In this document: one piece after another, positions 43,329 through 50,077 of the stretch
Layout: every line of letters starts with the position of its first letter
Numbering within the stretch: position 1 is the stretch's first letter
Source of the DNA: Planctomycetota bacterium
GTDB lineage: Bacteria > Planctomycetota > Phycisphaerae > WQYP01
Length of the DNA: 50,077 bases
Assembly: GCA_021808105.1 (NCBI GenBank)
Contig: JAKBCC010000005.1
Coordinates: forward strand, 1-50,077
Direction: 5' to 3'
Notes under the pieces: generated by a model
Database searches by the model: none
Seen by the model: only the letters and a program-made list of their open reading frames with translations
What the model was told of the DNA's origin: nothing
Translations under genes and position numbers: made by a program

Positions 43329-44630
43329 GATAGCTGTGCGGTGCGATCGGGCGTTGGGCGTTGGCGAATAAGAGAAATACCGCTCCACTGCCATCCGATA
43401 GCGAACTGGAATTTTCACATGGTCCGCCGGACTACCCCGGCCCCATCTCAGTTCAACAGACTCCGCCGCAGATTGGCTCGATGGAATATCTGTAATAACG
43501 GCATCGCCTGAATCACCGGCCCGATCTGACACATTGCTCTGGTTGGCCCCCACGGCCGCGTATCTGGTAATGCTTGCGCGGTCACCATCGTCGCCGAATT
43601 CAGAATGTCGGAACATCACCACCTGGCGGCTCAGCCCCGTAGCCAGGTATCTTTCAAGCTGCTGATTTATTTTGCGCAATAGCGGCACGAAATTACCCTT
43701 AGATGAGGCGTGAATCGCATGGGCCGCAGCCAACAACATGGTTTTGGTTTGCGGTCCGACACCGGGCAGTCGCGCCGCAGCCAGTAGTTGCGCTTGCAAA
43801 GCTTCAGCGATGTCCTTGTCGGTACGCGCATCGTTGCCGGTACCGTGGTCGGCGGGGCGGCGGTGTGGCTTTATTTTTGCCGTTTTCAGCAAATGTGTTA
43901 TGGACGCTTGTAGCTGTTTAATGGCATCAGTCGCCCGGTGCTGCGCGAAAAGTTGAGAACGGCTTTCCCTCGGCGCAATTTCCATGGCGGATATTTGTGG
44001 CTTCTGCGCCGACAGATGTGAGTTACGCCCGCTGTTCGCCGCGCGTGCCGCTGTTACCCGCCCTGTCTTGGAGGATCCTTCCGTTCCTGTGTCCCGCCCC
44101 GCATGTGCCATCACGGCTTGCCCCACCCCGGCCGTAACCAACAGGGTGATAAATAACAATCCATTGGCGGCCCAGATTCTCTGATCCGCCGATGTGGAGA
44201 GTAAAATCTTAGTGGCCTGCGCAGGCGGGGTTTGGCAGCGATTCGCTGCGTCAAAAATAATCTTAGCGTCATGGCGGCCTGTCTCCTGGGCAGCGTTTGC
44301 CAGTACGTCCGCGGCTGTGATAAATAGTCCGGGCGCATTGTATTGCTGTTCCAGAAACAGAGCCGCATCAACGCCATTGGCCCAAGTTTCAGTCAGCAAT
44401 CGCACCGCAATGACCATGCCGTTAAGAGCGGTGACATTGAACATTATCTCAAGCACCGTCATATGAAAGTACAGCATGACTATAAGAATCGGGAAGCACA
44501 AAATAAGCCCCATCGCAATCGCCCTTGCAATTCGTCGTGCGAAGACCCGCCGATTCAACTCCCGCTGCGCAATATCCAAGGCACGCACAAGAAAGCGTTC
44601 TGGCAAAGCAGTGTTGTCTGGAATTTCCAT
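43323..44630 (-). CDS. Membrane protein of unknown function
   Basis: 435 aa. The N-terminal quarter has two closely spaced TM segments (AIAMGLILCFPILIVMLYFHM and the following hydrophobic stretch), and a third lies near residue 160 (IWAANGLLFITLLVTAGVGQA). A long polar, Gln/Ala-rich region follows, containing helical SRSQLFAQHRATDAIKQLQAS. It ends in PVRYRMAVERYFSYSP, an end I associate with planctomycete proteins next to DUF58/MoxR loci. No function assigned. It converges on tatA with a shared terminator. Confidence 0.5.
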   Translation of the reverse strand: MEIPDNTALPERFLVRALDIAQRELNRRVFARRIARAIAMGLILCFPILIVMLYFHMTVLEIMFNVTALNGMVIAVRLLTETWANGVDAALFLEQQYNAPGLFITAADVLANAAQETGRHDAKIIFDAANRCQTPPAQATKILLSTSADQRIWAANGLLFITLLVTAGVGQAVMAHAGRDTGTEGSSKTGRVTAARAANSGRNSHLSAQKPQISAMEIAPRESRSQLFAQHRATDAIKQLQASITHLLKTAKIKPHRRPADHGTGNDARTDKDIAEALQAQLLAAARLPGVGPQTKTMLLAAAHAIHASSKGNFVPLLRKINQQLERYLATGLSRQVVMFRHSEFGDDGDRASITRYAAVGANQSNVSDRAGDSGDAVITDIPSSQSAAESVELRWGRGSPADHVKIPVRYRMAVERYFSYSPTPNARSHRTAIK

Positions 44631-44699
44631 TTAACCTATTATACCGTTTGCAGCCCAAGCTTTGAAAATCAGTCACGTTCTGTCTCGCGTCAGCGGGTG

Positions 44700-44817
44700 T
44701 GGCAATTTTTCCGGGCACCCCGCATCAACTCGACCGGCGAGCCGCCGGGTTTATCCCGGTGGGCTTCAGCATTCCTGTGAAAAGACGGCTTTTTTACCCC
44801 GCCCGGAAAAATTGCCA
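44700..44817. mobile_element. Small TIR element, MITE-like
   Basis: TGGCAATTTTTCCGGGC (44700-44716) and its perfect reverse complement (44801-44817) bound an 84-bp core. The core contains AGCCGCCGGGTTTATCCCGG (44740), a copy of the dispersed CCACC...GGTGG hairpin. No ORF inside. It lies between the membrane-protein and sigma-factor genes and could form one long hairpin. Target duplication not clear. Confidence 0.5.
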
Positions 44818-44883
44818 CGCCCCCTTCAGCGAACAAGCTATTGTTCGGCACGTCAAACCGGGGTATTGTAATTCGATGCGAAA

Positions 44884-45540
44884 GTGTGCCTGACAAATAA
44901 TTTCGTCGGCCGTATTTCGGAGCGCCCATTGGGTATTGAAGAGCTAACACACCTGGATCAACCGCAGGCGGATAAATGTCCGTCGGCCGAATTGTGGGTG
45001 GATCAGTATGGGGATCTGCTTTTCCGCTATGCGCGCCTGCGAGTGGCGGACCGGGCCAATTGCGAAGAGTTGGTGCAGGAAACATTTCTTGCCGCCTTGA
45101 AGGGAAAAGAGAACTTCAAAGGACAGTGTGAATTCTCCACCTGGCTGGTGGGAATCTTAAAACACAAAATTATGGACCATTTCCGCCGACAGGAACGTCA
45201 TGCCACAGACACGCTTCCCGACGATGAAGCCGTGGATGGGATGTTTTCGCGCTTCGGCAAATGGAAAAAATTTCCGCGCCGCTGGCAAATAAATCCGGAG
45301 GATTCGGCCATCGAATCAGAAGTGCTGCCCATGCTGCAGCGCTGCATGGAGGCGTTGCCGGAAACGCAGCGGCAGGCATTTATTTTAAGCGTCATGGATG
45401 AACAGAATTCTGACGTGGTGTGTAAGACATTAAGCGTCACTTCGACCAATCTCTACGTGTTGCTGCATCGTGCGCGTCTGCGGTTGCGCGATTGCCTGGA
45501 GAAAAAAGGTGTTGGGCACGCCGGTGCGGTGAAGGATTAG
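44884..45540 (+). CDS. ECF-type RNA polymerase sigma factor
   Basis: 218 aa from a GTG; the start is uncertain because no ribosome-binding site is visible. Region 2 is DQYGDLLFRYARLRVADRANC...EELVQETFLAAL with GQCEFSTWLVGILKHKIMDH. Region 4 is EALPETQRQAFILSVMDEQNSDVVCKTLSVTSTNLYVLLHRARLRLRD. The linker between them is longer than usual (KWKKFPRRWQINPED). It is followed after 3 nt by a ZAS-type zinc protein, the classical sigma/anti-sigma arrangement. Confidence 0.9.
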   Translation: MCLTNNFVGRISERPLGIEELTHLDQPQADKCPSAELWVDQYGDLLFRYARLRVADRANCEELVQETFLAALKGKENFKGQCEFSTWLVGILKHKIMDHFRRQERHATDTLPDDEAVDGMFSRFGKWKKFPRRWQINPEDSAIESEVLPMLQRCMEALPETQRQAFILSVMDEQNSDVVCKTLSVTSTNLYVLLHRARLRLRDCLEKKGVGHAGAVKD

Positions 45541-45543
45541 CGG

Positions 45544-45810
45544 ATGTTAAAACTTCCAAAAATACTGAATTGCCGGGCGGCTGCGGAAATGTCCTGCCGC
45601 CGGCGCGACGGCCAGTTGAGCCACTGGGATCGCATGACACTCGCGGTGCATCTCATAATTTGCGCCGGTTGCCGATTAATGGATCGGCAATTTGCTCTGT
45701 TGGACAAGGCCGCCCGCCAATTGGCCTTCCGCAATGCCGGCACCAAAACCTCAGAAAATGGCGCGCTTTCGCCCCAGTCTCGTGAAAGGCTCAAAAAGCT
45801 GATTCGCTGA
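45544..45810 (+). CDS. ZAS-type zinc-binding anti-sigma factor
   Basis: 88 aa. LNCRAAAEMSCRRRDG and HLIICAGCRLMDRQ give the H-x3-C-x2-C motif of zinc anti-sigma domains. No TM segment, so it is soluble. It probably binds the ECF sigma encoded immediately upstream and releases it on a redox or metal signal, which is a family-based inference. Confidence 0.75.
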   Translation: MLKLPKILNCRAAAEMSCRRRDGQLSHWDRMTLAVHLIICAGCRLMDRQFALLDKAARQLAFRNAGTKTSENGALSPQSRERLKKLIR

Positions 45811-46027
45811 CGATCAGCGGTACAACCGCTTTGTTCCGCGATCGCCTTGGTCGTTGCCTGCCTTGGCCGGTGCTTGTTTATCCCGTTGCATGGCTGGACA
45901 CCGCCGGAACCGGTACGCCGCAACCTTACCGCCCGGCACCCCGCAACTGCGATTGTGTGGTAAAATGTCTCAGTGACGTTATTCGTGTCCTGTATTTCTA
46001 TGGTAATTCCTCCCGCTGAAATAGTGT

Positions 46028-46058
46028 TTGCTGAATTTTGATGCCGGGGTGCTATAAT
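46028..46058 (+). promoter_or_regulatory. Candidate promoter and long leader of the MFS-methyltransferase-ArsS operon
   Basis: TATAAT at 46053-46058 with a weak TTGCTG 19 nt upstream. The leader to 46325 is about 260 nt and contains GATGCGA-TGT-TCGCATC (about 46223), a perfect 7-bp hairpin. No regulator site or riboswitch can be named. The 45811-46324 gap shows no further gene. Confidence 0.4.
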
Positions 46059-46324
46059 TTATCAGGGTGACGTGTAAGAATCAGCGCGGCATTGAGACTA
46101 ACTTGCGCTATGAATGTCGTGAGCCATGAAACAGCAGTCCACCTGACTGGTTAAAAGCGATCCTTCATCGCCTTTTGAGCGGTTGATTGCTTTGTGCGCC
46201 CACGGCATCGATATCCTGCGTAGATGCGATGTTCGCATCCGGGCGCCGCTAATTTTCCGTAATGAACTGTGACAAAATAATTGGGAAGTTAAATGTTCTG
46301 GGATATGGACAAGGGGTAATCTTG

Positions 46325-47587
46325 ATGGCGTCCGAACAATCAAAAGATCAATCATGCGCCGAAGGCTCCGGGCCGGGGTGCGATGTTAGCTCAATTATGC
46401 TTATCGCATTCCTCGGACTGTTTTTATCCGGCTATAACAATTTTATGGTCGCCATCGCCCTGATAGAAATTAAACCGGCTTTCCAGCTTGGGTCGATAGC
46501 TGTGGGGCTGGTATTGGCGGCCACCTTTCTGGGCATGTTAATTGGGGGTGCGACGCTAGGCAGGCTAGCCGACATTATGGGCCGCCGCCCTGTGATGATT
46601 TTAAATATGTGCATGATTGCGGCTTTTGCCCTGTTATCCAGCTTTGCCGCCAATGCGCCGGAATTAATTATCATGCGATTGCTGATGGGCATTGGCATTG
46701 GTGCCGGTTATCCGATTGGTTCGACCTATGTAGCCGATGTCAGTTCCAGCCATGACCGTGGTGCCCGGATGACGTTAGCATTCTGTGGATGGGGCTTTGG
46801 GGCCTTGGCCTGCGGCCTGGTGGGCTGGACCCTGCTGTCCGTGGTTCCACCGACACTGGGATGGCGGCTCATGCTGGCGTCCGGTGCAATACCCGCGATT
46901 ATTGCTTTGGTGGTCATTCGGACCCGCTGCCTGCCGGAATCTCATTGCTGGAAAAGTTCGCAATCGCTGGAGCCTCTGCCTTTCAGGACGCTCTTGAGCC
47001 GCAGTTACCGCACTACAACTCTGGCGGCGCTGCTGCCATGGTTCCTGATGGATCTGCCGGTTTATGGCATTGGTCTTCTGATCCCGACCGTGCTTCTGCA
47101 ACTGCACGTCGGCGGTTCCAACGCTGTGGTTTTAAGTACCTGCGGATTATCTATATTTACCTTGCTGGGGTTTGCGGTTGCGTACTATACCATTGACCGA
47201 TTCGGGCGAAGGCAGCTTCAGATCATCGGCTTTATCGGTATGGCGGTGCTATTTACAATTTTGGCCGTCGCGGGTGCGGGGATCAACAAATTTGCGCTCC
47301 TGGCGATGTTTGCCGGTATCCAGATTTTTATCAATGCGGGGCCCAATACCACCACATGGATTGTCGCGGCAGAAGTTTTCCCGACCCGGTTGCGGGCGTC
47401 CGGACAGGGCAGTGCTACAGCATTTTCCCGCATTGGCGCGGCATCGGGGGCTTTTTTCCTGCCGGTTATCGACGCCAAAGCCGGTCTGGGAGCGGCTTTT
47501 GCGGTAGTTGCCATTGCCAGCGTCATTGCTGCTATAATCACAGGCATCTATTTGCCGGAAACAGCGCGCTGTGACCTTAAGCACTGA
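46325..47587 (+). CDS. MFS transporter of the arsenosugar-type operon
   Basis: 420 aa from MASEQSKDQSC at 46325 (AAGGGG upstream). Twelve hydrophobic segments are visible. Segment 1 is SSIMLIAFLGLFLSGYNNFMVA, and LADIMGRRPVMILNM is the MFS A-motif after segment 2. RLLMGIGIGAGYPIGSTYVADV is the segment-4 signature of sugar/organic-anion carriers. The second half repeats with YTIDRFGRRQL. It begins the operon with a methyltransferase and ArsS and may export the methylated or glycosylated arsenical. Substrate inferred from context. Confidence 0.85.
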   Translation: MASEQSKDQSCAEGSGPGCDVSSIMLIAFLGLFLSGYNNFMVAIALIEIKPAFQLGSIAVGLVLAATFLGMLIGGATLGRLADIMGRRPVMILNMCMIAAFALLSSFAANAPELIIMRLLMGIGIGAGYPIGSTYVADVSSSHDRGARMTLAFCGWGFGALACGLVGWTLLSVVPPTLGWRLMLASGAIPAIIALVVIRTRCLPESHCWKSSQSLEPLPFRTLLSRSYRTTTLAALLPWFLMDLPVYGIGLLIPTVLLQLHVGGSNAVVLSTCGLSIFTLLGFAVAYYTIDRFGRRQLQIIGFIGMAVLFTILAVAGAGINKFALLAMFAGIQIFINAGPNTTTWIVAAEVFPTRLRASGQGSATAFSRIGAASGAFFLPVIDAKAGLGAAFAVVAIASVIAAIITGIYLPETARCDLKH

Positions 47588-47619
47588 AGGGCGCTGTAGT
47601 CAATCAAGGAGTTGAGTTT

Positions 47620-48786
47620 ATGTCCGTTACCATGACCAGTGTCGAGCAGTCGGTGAGGCAAACGTATTCCCTGGCGGCACTGGAAAAACAGGAGAGCCTC
47701 TGCTGCCCTGTATCCTATGATCCAAAATATCTGAAGATAATTCCGCAGGAAGTTCTGGACCGTGATTACGGTTGCGGTGATCCGTCACAATTTCTCCGTT
47801 CCGGTGAAACAGTCCTTGATCTAGGCTCCGGTGGCGGCAAAATATGCTTTATAGCGGCGCAGGTGGTGGGACCGCAGGGGCGGGTCATCGGTGTGGATAT
47901 GAATGATGAAATGCTGTCGCTGGCCCGGGGGAATAAGGCTGCGGTGGCCCAGGCCATGGGGTATGACAATATCGAGTTTCGCAAGGGTATGATTCAGGAT
48001 TTGCAATTGGATCTTGCTGATACCGAAACTTTTTTGCGCAGAAATCCTGTGACCGGGATCGCGGAATTGCAGGCTTTGCAGGCGCATCAGGAAATACAGC
48101 GCCGGCAACATCCGCTGGTAGCGGATGAATCGGTGGATGTAATAGTTTCCAACTGTGTGCTGAATTTGGTTCGACCGGGGGACAAAGCGCGGTTGTTTTC
48201 GGAAATGTTCCGAGTTCTGCGGATGGGCGGGCGGGTTGCCATCAGCGATATTGTCAGTGATGAGGATGTCCCGGAAGACTTGCGGAATGATCCGCAGTTA
48301 TGGTCGGGGTGCATCAGCGGGGCCTGGCGTGAGGATGCTTTCGTGGAGGCTTTTGAGCGGGCCGGATTCTTTGGAATTCAATTAGCCAAACGGGATTCAG
48401 TTCCTTGGCGGACCGTCAATGGCATTGAATTTCGCAGTGTTACGGTGGTAGCCCACAAGGGTAAGCAGGGACCCTGCCTGGAACGCAATCAGGCCCTGGT
48501 TTACGCCGGACCCTGGAAGCAGGTGGTGGATGATGACGGGCATGTGTTTGTCCGGGCCAGGCGCATGGCGGTGTGTGACAAGACGTTCCGCATCATGACC
48601 AATGCGGATGGGCCGTATGCCAGAGACCTATTTGGTATTCAACCGCGGCAGGAAGTTCCCGTGGCCGAGGCGCTGCCGTTTGGGTGCAAAGGCGCTGCGA
48701 TTCGCAATCCGCGACAGACGAAAGGCCTGGATTACAACGCCACAACCGACGCCTCATCTTCCTGCACCACCGATGGCTGCTGCTGA
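47620..48786 (+). CDS. SAM-dependent methyltransferase of ArsM type, linked to ArsS
   Basis: 388 aa, AAGGAG before the ATG. SAM-binding motif I is VLDLGSGGGKICFIAAQV and motif II holds VIGVDMNDEM. Cys pairs are at CCPVSYDP near residue 28, CGCGDPS-like DYGCGDPSQ at about 50, and the Cys-rich tail CTTDGCC. The family is found next to ArsS and is thought to methylate arsenite or to build the arsenosugar. Arsenic binding by Cys residues is inferred. The gene is 32 bp after the MFS gene and co-transcribed with arsS. Confidence 0.75.
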   Translation: MSVTMTSVEQSVRQTYSLAALEKQESLCCPVSYDPKYLKIIPQEVLDRDYGCGDPSQFLRSGETVLDLGSGGGKICFIAAQVVGPQGRVIGVDMNDEMLSLARGNKAAVAQAMGYDNIEFRKGMIQDLQLDLADTETFLRRNPVTGIAELQALQAHQEIQRRQHPLVADESVDVIVSNCVLNLVRPGDKARLFSEMFRVLRMGGRVAISDIVSDEDVPEDLRNDPQLWSGCISGAWREDAFVEAFERAGFFGIQLAKRDSVPWRTVNGIEFRSVTVVAHKGKQGPCLERNQALVYAGPWKQVVDDDGHVFVRARRMAVCDKTFRIMTNADGPYARDLFGIQPRQEVPVAEALPFGCKGAAIRNPRQTKGLDYNATTDASSSCTTDGCC

Positions 48787-48844
48787 TGGGTGAGTTGCTG
48801 TTACGCTTGCTCCAACGCCGCGACCTGCTGAAAAGGATTATTTA

Positions 48845-49864
48845 ATGAATTTATCCATTCTCAACACACCTCCGGAAAATCGCTTTGACCAGCGCCTGCG
48901 CGCTGCGGGTGTGGGGGAATTTACGGGATTAAGTATTCGCACGGTGCAGGTGAACGTGGGATTAAAATGCAATCTGGCCTGCCATCATTGCCATGTTGAA
49001 TCTTCGCCTAAACGCACTGAGGAAATGAGCTGGGAAACCATGGAACTTGTGCTCAAGGCTGCGAAAAAAGCCCAGGCCGCAACCCTTGATATAACCGGTG
49101 GAGCACCGGAAATGAACCCGAATTTTCGGCGCTTTGTCGATGCTGCCATCGCGCAGGGATTGGACGTGATGGTTCGCACCAACCTGACCATTATGCTGGA
49201 AGAGGGCTTCACCGATTTACCTGAATTTTATGCGCATCGTCGTGTGCATCTGGTGGCCTCGCTGCCCTGCTACCTGGAAACCAATGTGGATCGGCAGCGG
49301 GGCAAACATGTTTATCAGGAAAGCGTGGCGGTTATCCAGCGCCTCAATGCCCTGGGATATGGATCGCGTGAGGATCTGGCACTGGATCTGGTGTATAACC
49401 CCGGCGGCCCGTCTCTGCCGCCGGAGCAATCAGCACTGGAGGCGGCATATCGCAAGGAACTTGGAACGCATTTCGGCATACGCTTTACCAAACTTTATAC
49501 CATTACCAACCTGCCCATAGGGCGATTTCAGCATGATTTGCAGCGGCAGGGTTACGCGGAAAAATATCAGGACCTGCTGGAACGGACTTTTAATTCTTCC
49601 ACACTCAATGAACTTATGTGCCGCCATCAGTTACATGTCGGCTGGGACGGCACCCTTTACGATTGTGATTTCAATTACGCCCTGAAACTGCCGGCCAACG
49701 CGGGCCATATCCGGGATTTTGATCCCGCCGCTTTTCTAACCCGCCAAATCGCCACCGGTGCCCATTGCTTCGGCTGCACCGCCGGCGCAGGCTCATCCTG
49801 CGGCGGCAGCCTGGTCGCGGGCGAAGCTCAAGCCGGTCAAAACGTGCAGGGAGCGACGGGGTAA
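48845..49864 (+). CDS. arsS: Radical SAM arsenosugar biosynthesis protein ArsS
   Basis: 339 aa. The radical SAM cluster motif is CNLACHHCHVE near residue 42 (C-x3-C-x2-C). DITGGAPEMNPNFRR is the GGE-like motif, and DGTLYDCDFNYALKL plus the C-terminal CFGCTAGAGSSCGGS form the second Cys-rich cluster typical of ArsS. A selenocysteine variant exists in some members; here all positions are ordinary codons. It adds a ribose-derived group to dimethylarsenite in arsenosugar formation, as known for the family. AAAGGA lies 7 nt before the ATG. Confidence 0.9.
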   Translation: MNLSILNTPPENRFDQRLRAAGVGEFTGLSIRTVQVNVGLKCNLACHHCHVESSPKRTEEMSWETMELVLKAAKKAQAATLDITGGAPEMNPNFRRFVDAAIAQGLDVMVRTNLTIMLEEGFTDLPEFYAHRRVHLVASLPCYLETNVDRQRGKHVYQESVAVIQRLNALGYGSREDLALDLVYNPGGPSLPPEQSALEAAYRKELGTHFGIRFTKLYTITNLPIGRFQHDLQRQGYAEKYQDLLERTFNSSTLNELMCRHQLHVGWDGTLYDCDFNYALKLPANAGHIRDFDPAAFLTRQIATGAHCFGCTAGAGSSCGGSLVAGEAQAGQNVQGATG

Positions 49865-49928
49865 AGGCATCAGGACCAGAATTTCGTTGCCTGAATTGCG
49901 GCCACAAGCGTTGCGTCTGTGGTGGACA

Positions 49929-49968
49929 GAGCATCGGATGATAATCCGGTGGTTGATCTAGTGCCGCC
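49929..49968. repeat. Left arm of the 71-bp inverted element
   Basis: GAGCATCGGATGATAATCCG then GTGGTTGAT, similar to the left arm of the 5-kb copies (GAGCACCGGATGATAATCC). The right arm is missing. Together with 30433 this shows dispersal. Confidence 0.75.
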
Positions 49969-49979
49969 GGGGCGGACGG

Positions 49980-50007
49980 GGTTACGGGTTACAGGTTACG
50001 GGTTACA
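49980..50007. repeat. Two 14-bp tandem units
   Basis: GGTTACGGGTTACA occurs twice in direct repetition, after the arsS stop. No further gene is visible to the window end. Confidence 0.85.
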
Positions 50008-50077
50008 GAGGAGTTTGGGAGTTTCTGGAAGCGTCGCCGCTCTCCTATTCTGCCCGCCAGGGTAAACCTGCCCGCTC

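Noticed and set aside
45831-46019. 62-aa ORF after the anti-sigma gene
   Set aside because: No ribosome-binding site and no convincing composition; lies in a leader region.

Overview
The window looks like a piece of a planctomycete chromosome, most plausibly class Phycisphaerae or a close relative. The pointers are a terpene-cyclase-fold/DUF4159 membrane protein, a DUF58 protein, a PEP-CTERM secreted protein, a HemQ-type chlorite-dismutase-fold protein, an ECF sigma factor with a zinc anti-sigma protein, several two-TM coiled-coil proteins of unknown role, and many short CCACC...GGTGG hairpins between genes. The assignment rests on gene style and recalled families, not on a marker gene. No rRNA, CRISPR array or complete prophage is present.

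Layout. 1-4.7 kb: edge of a lipoprotein gene, a class V aminotransferase, a GT-C glycosyltransferase, an orphan ATP synthase epsilon gene and a small zinc-ribbon protein. 4.7-5.8 kb: a non-coding tandem repeat of about 383 bp with an embedded 71-bp inverted element. 5.8-8.4 kb: a HEPN gene overlapping a partner gene that is split at an A-AAA-AAG heptamer, a slipin, and a MazEF-type toxin-antitoxin pair joined by overlaps to mfd (8.4-11.7 kb). 12-13.7 kb: an ATPase plus TOPRIM-like gene pair (candidate defence module), then phoH. 14.9-28.5 kb is almost entirely on the minus strand: a BshC-like protein, GT2, RdgB and a cupin; two further class V PLP enzymes around a large DUF4159 protein; a REP-associated tyrosine transposase bracketed by REP pairs; DinB; and a sulfur-transfer operon. 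28.8-33 kb: a coiled-coil membrane protein, tRNA-Pro, a broken four-helix-bundle gene, and a second ATPase/TOPRIM-like pair. 33-40.4 kb: HemQ, a membrane protein, and rny-recG-DUF58. 40.5-45.8 kb: a 34-residue Lys/Ser peptide gene, a PEP-CTERM protein, a LuxR-type regulator, tatA, an unknown membrane protein, a small TIR element and a sigma/anti-sigma pair. 46.3-49.9 kb: MFS transporter, methyltransferase and ArsS-type radical SAM protein (arsenosugar-type operon).

The most notable unit is at 25.5-28.8 kb. A sigma70-like promoter, a textbook SAM-I riboswitch and an intrinsic terminator precede a threonine-synthase-like PLP enzyme, a MoaD/ThiS-type carrier already ending in Gly-Gly, a stand-alone NIL-domain protein and a ThiF/MoeB-type E1. 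SAM control combined with a sulfur carrier suggests protein-thiocarboxylate-dependent homocysteine (methionine) synthesis using a threonine-synthase-fold enzyme, rather than plain threonine synthesis. This is an inference from context, but it can be tested directly.

Other points of interest are two unrelated ATPase/TOPRIM-like pairs, the RAYT with its REP pairs, the HEPN partner gene with a possible programmed -1 frameshift, and dispersed repeat families that recur across the window.
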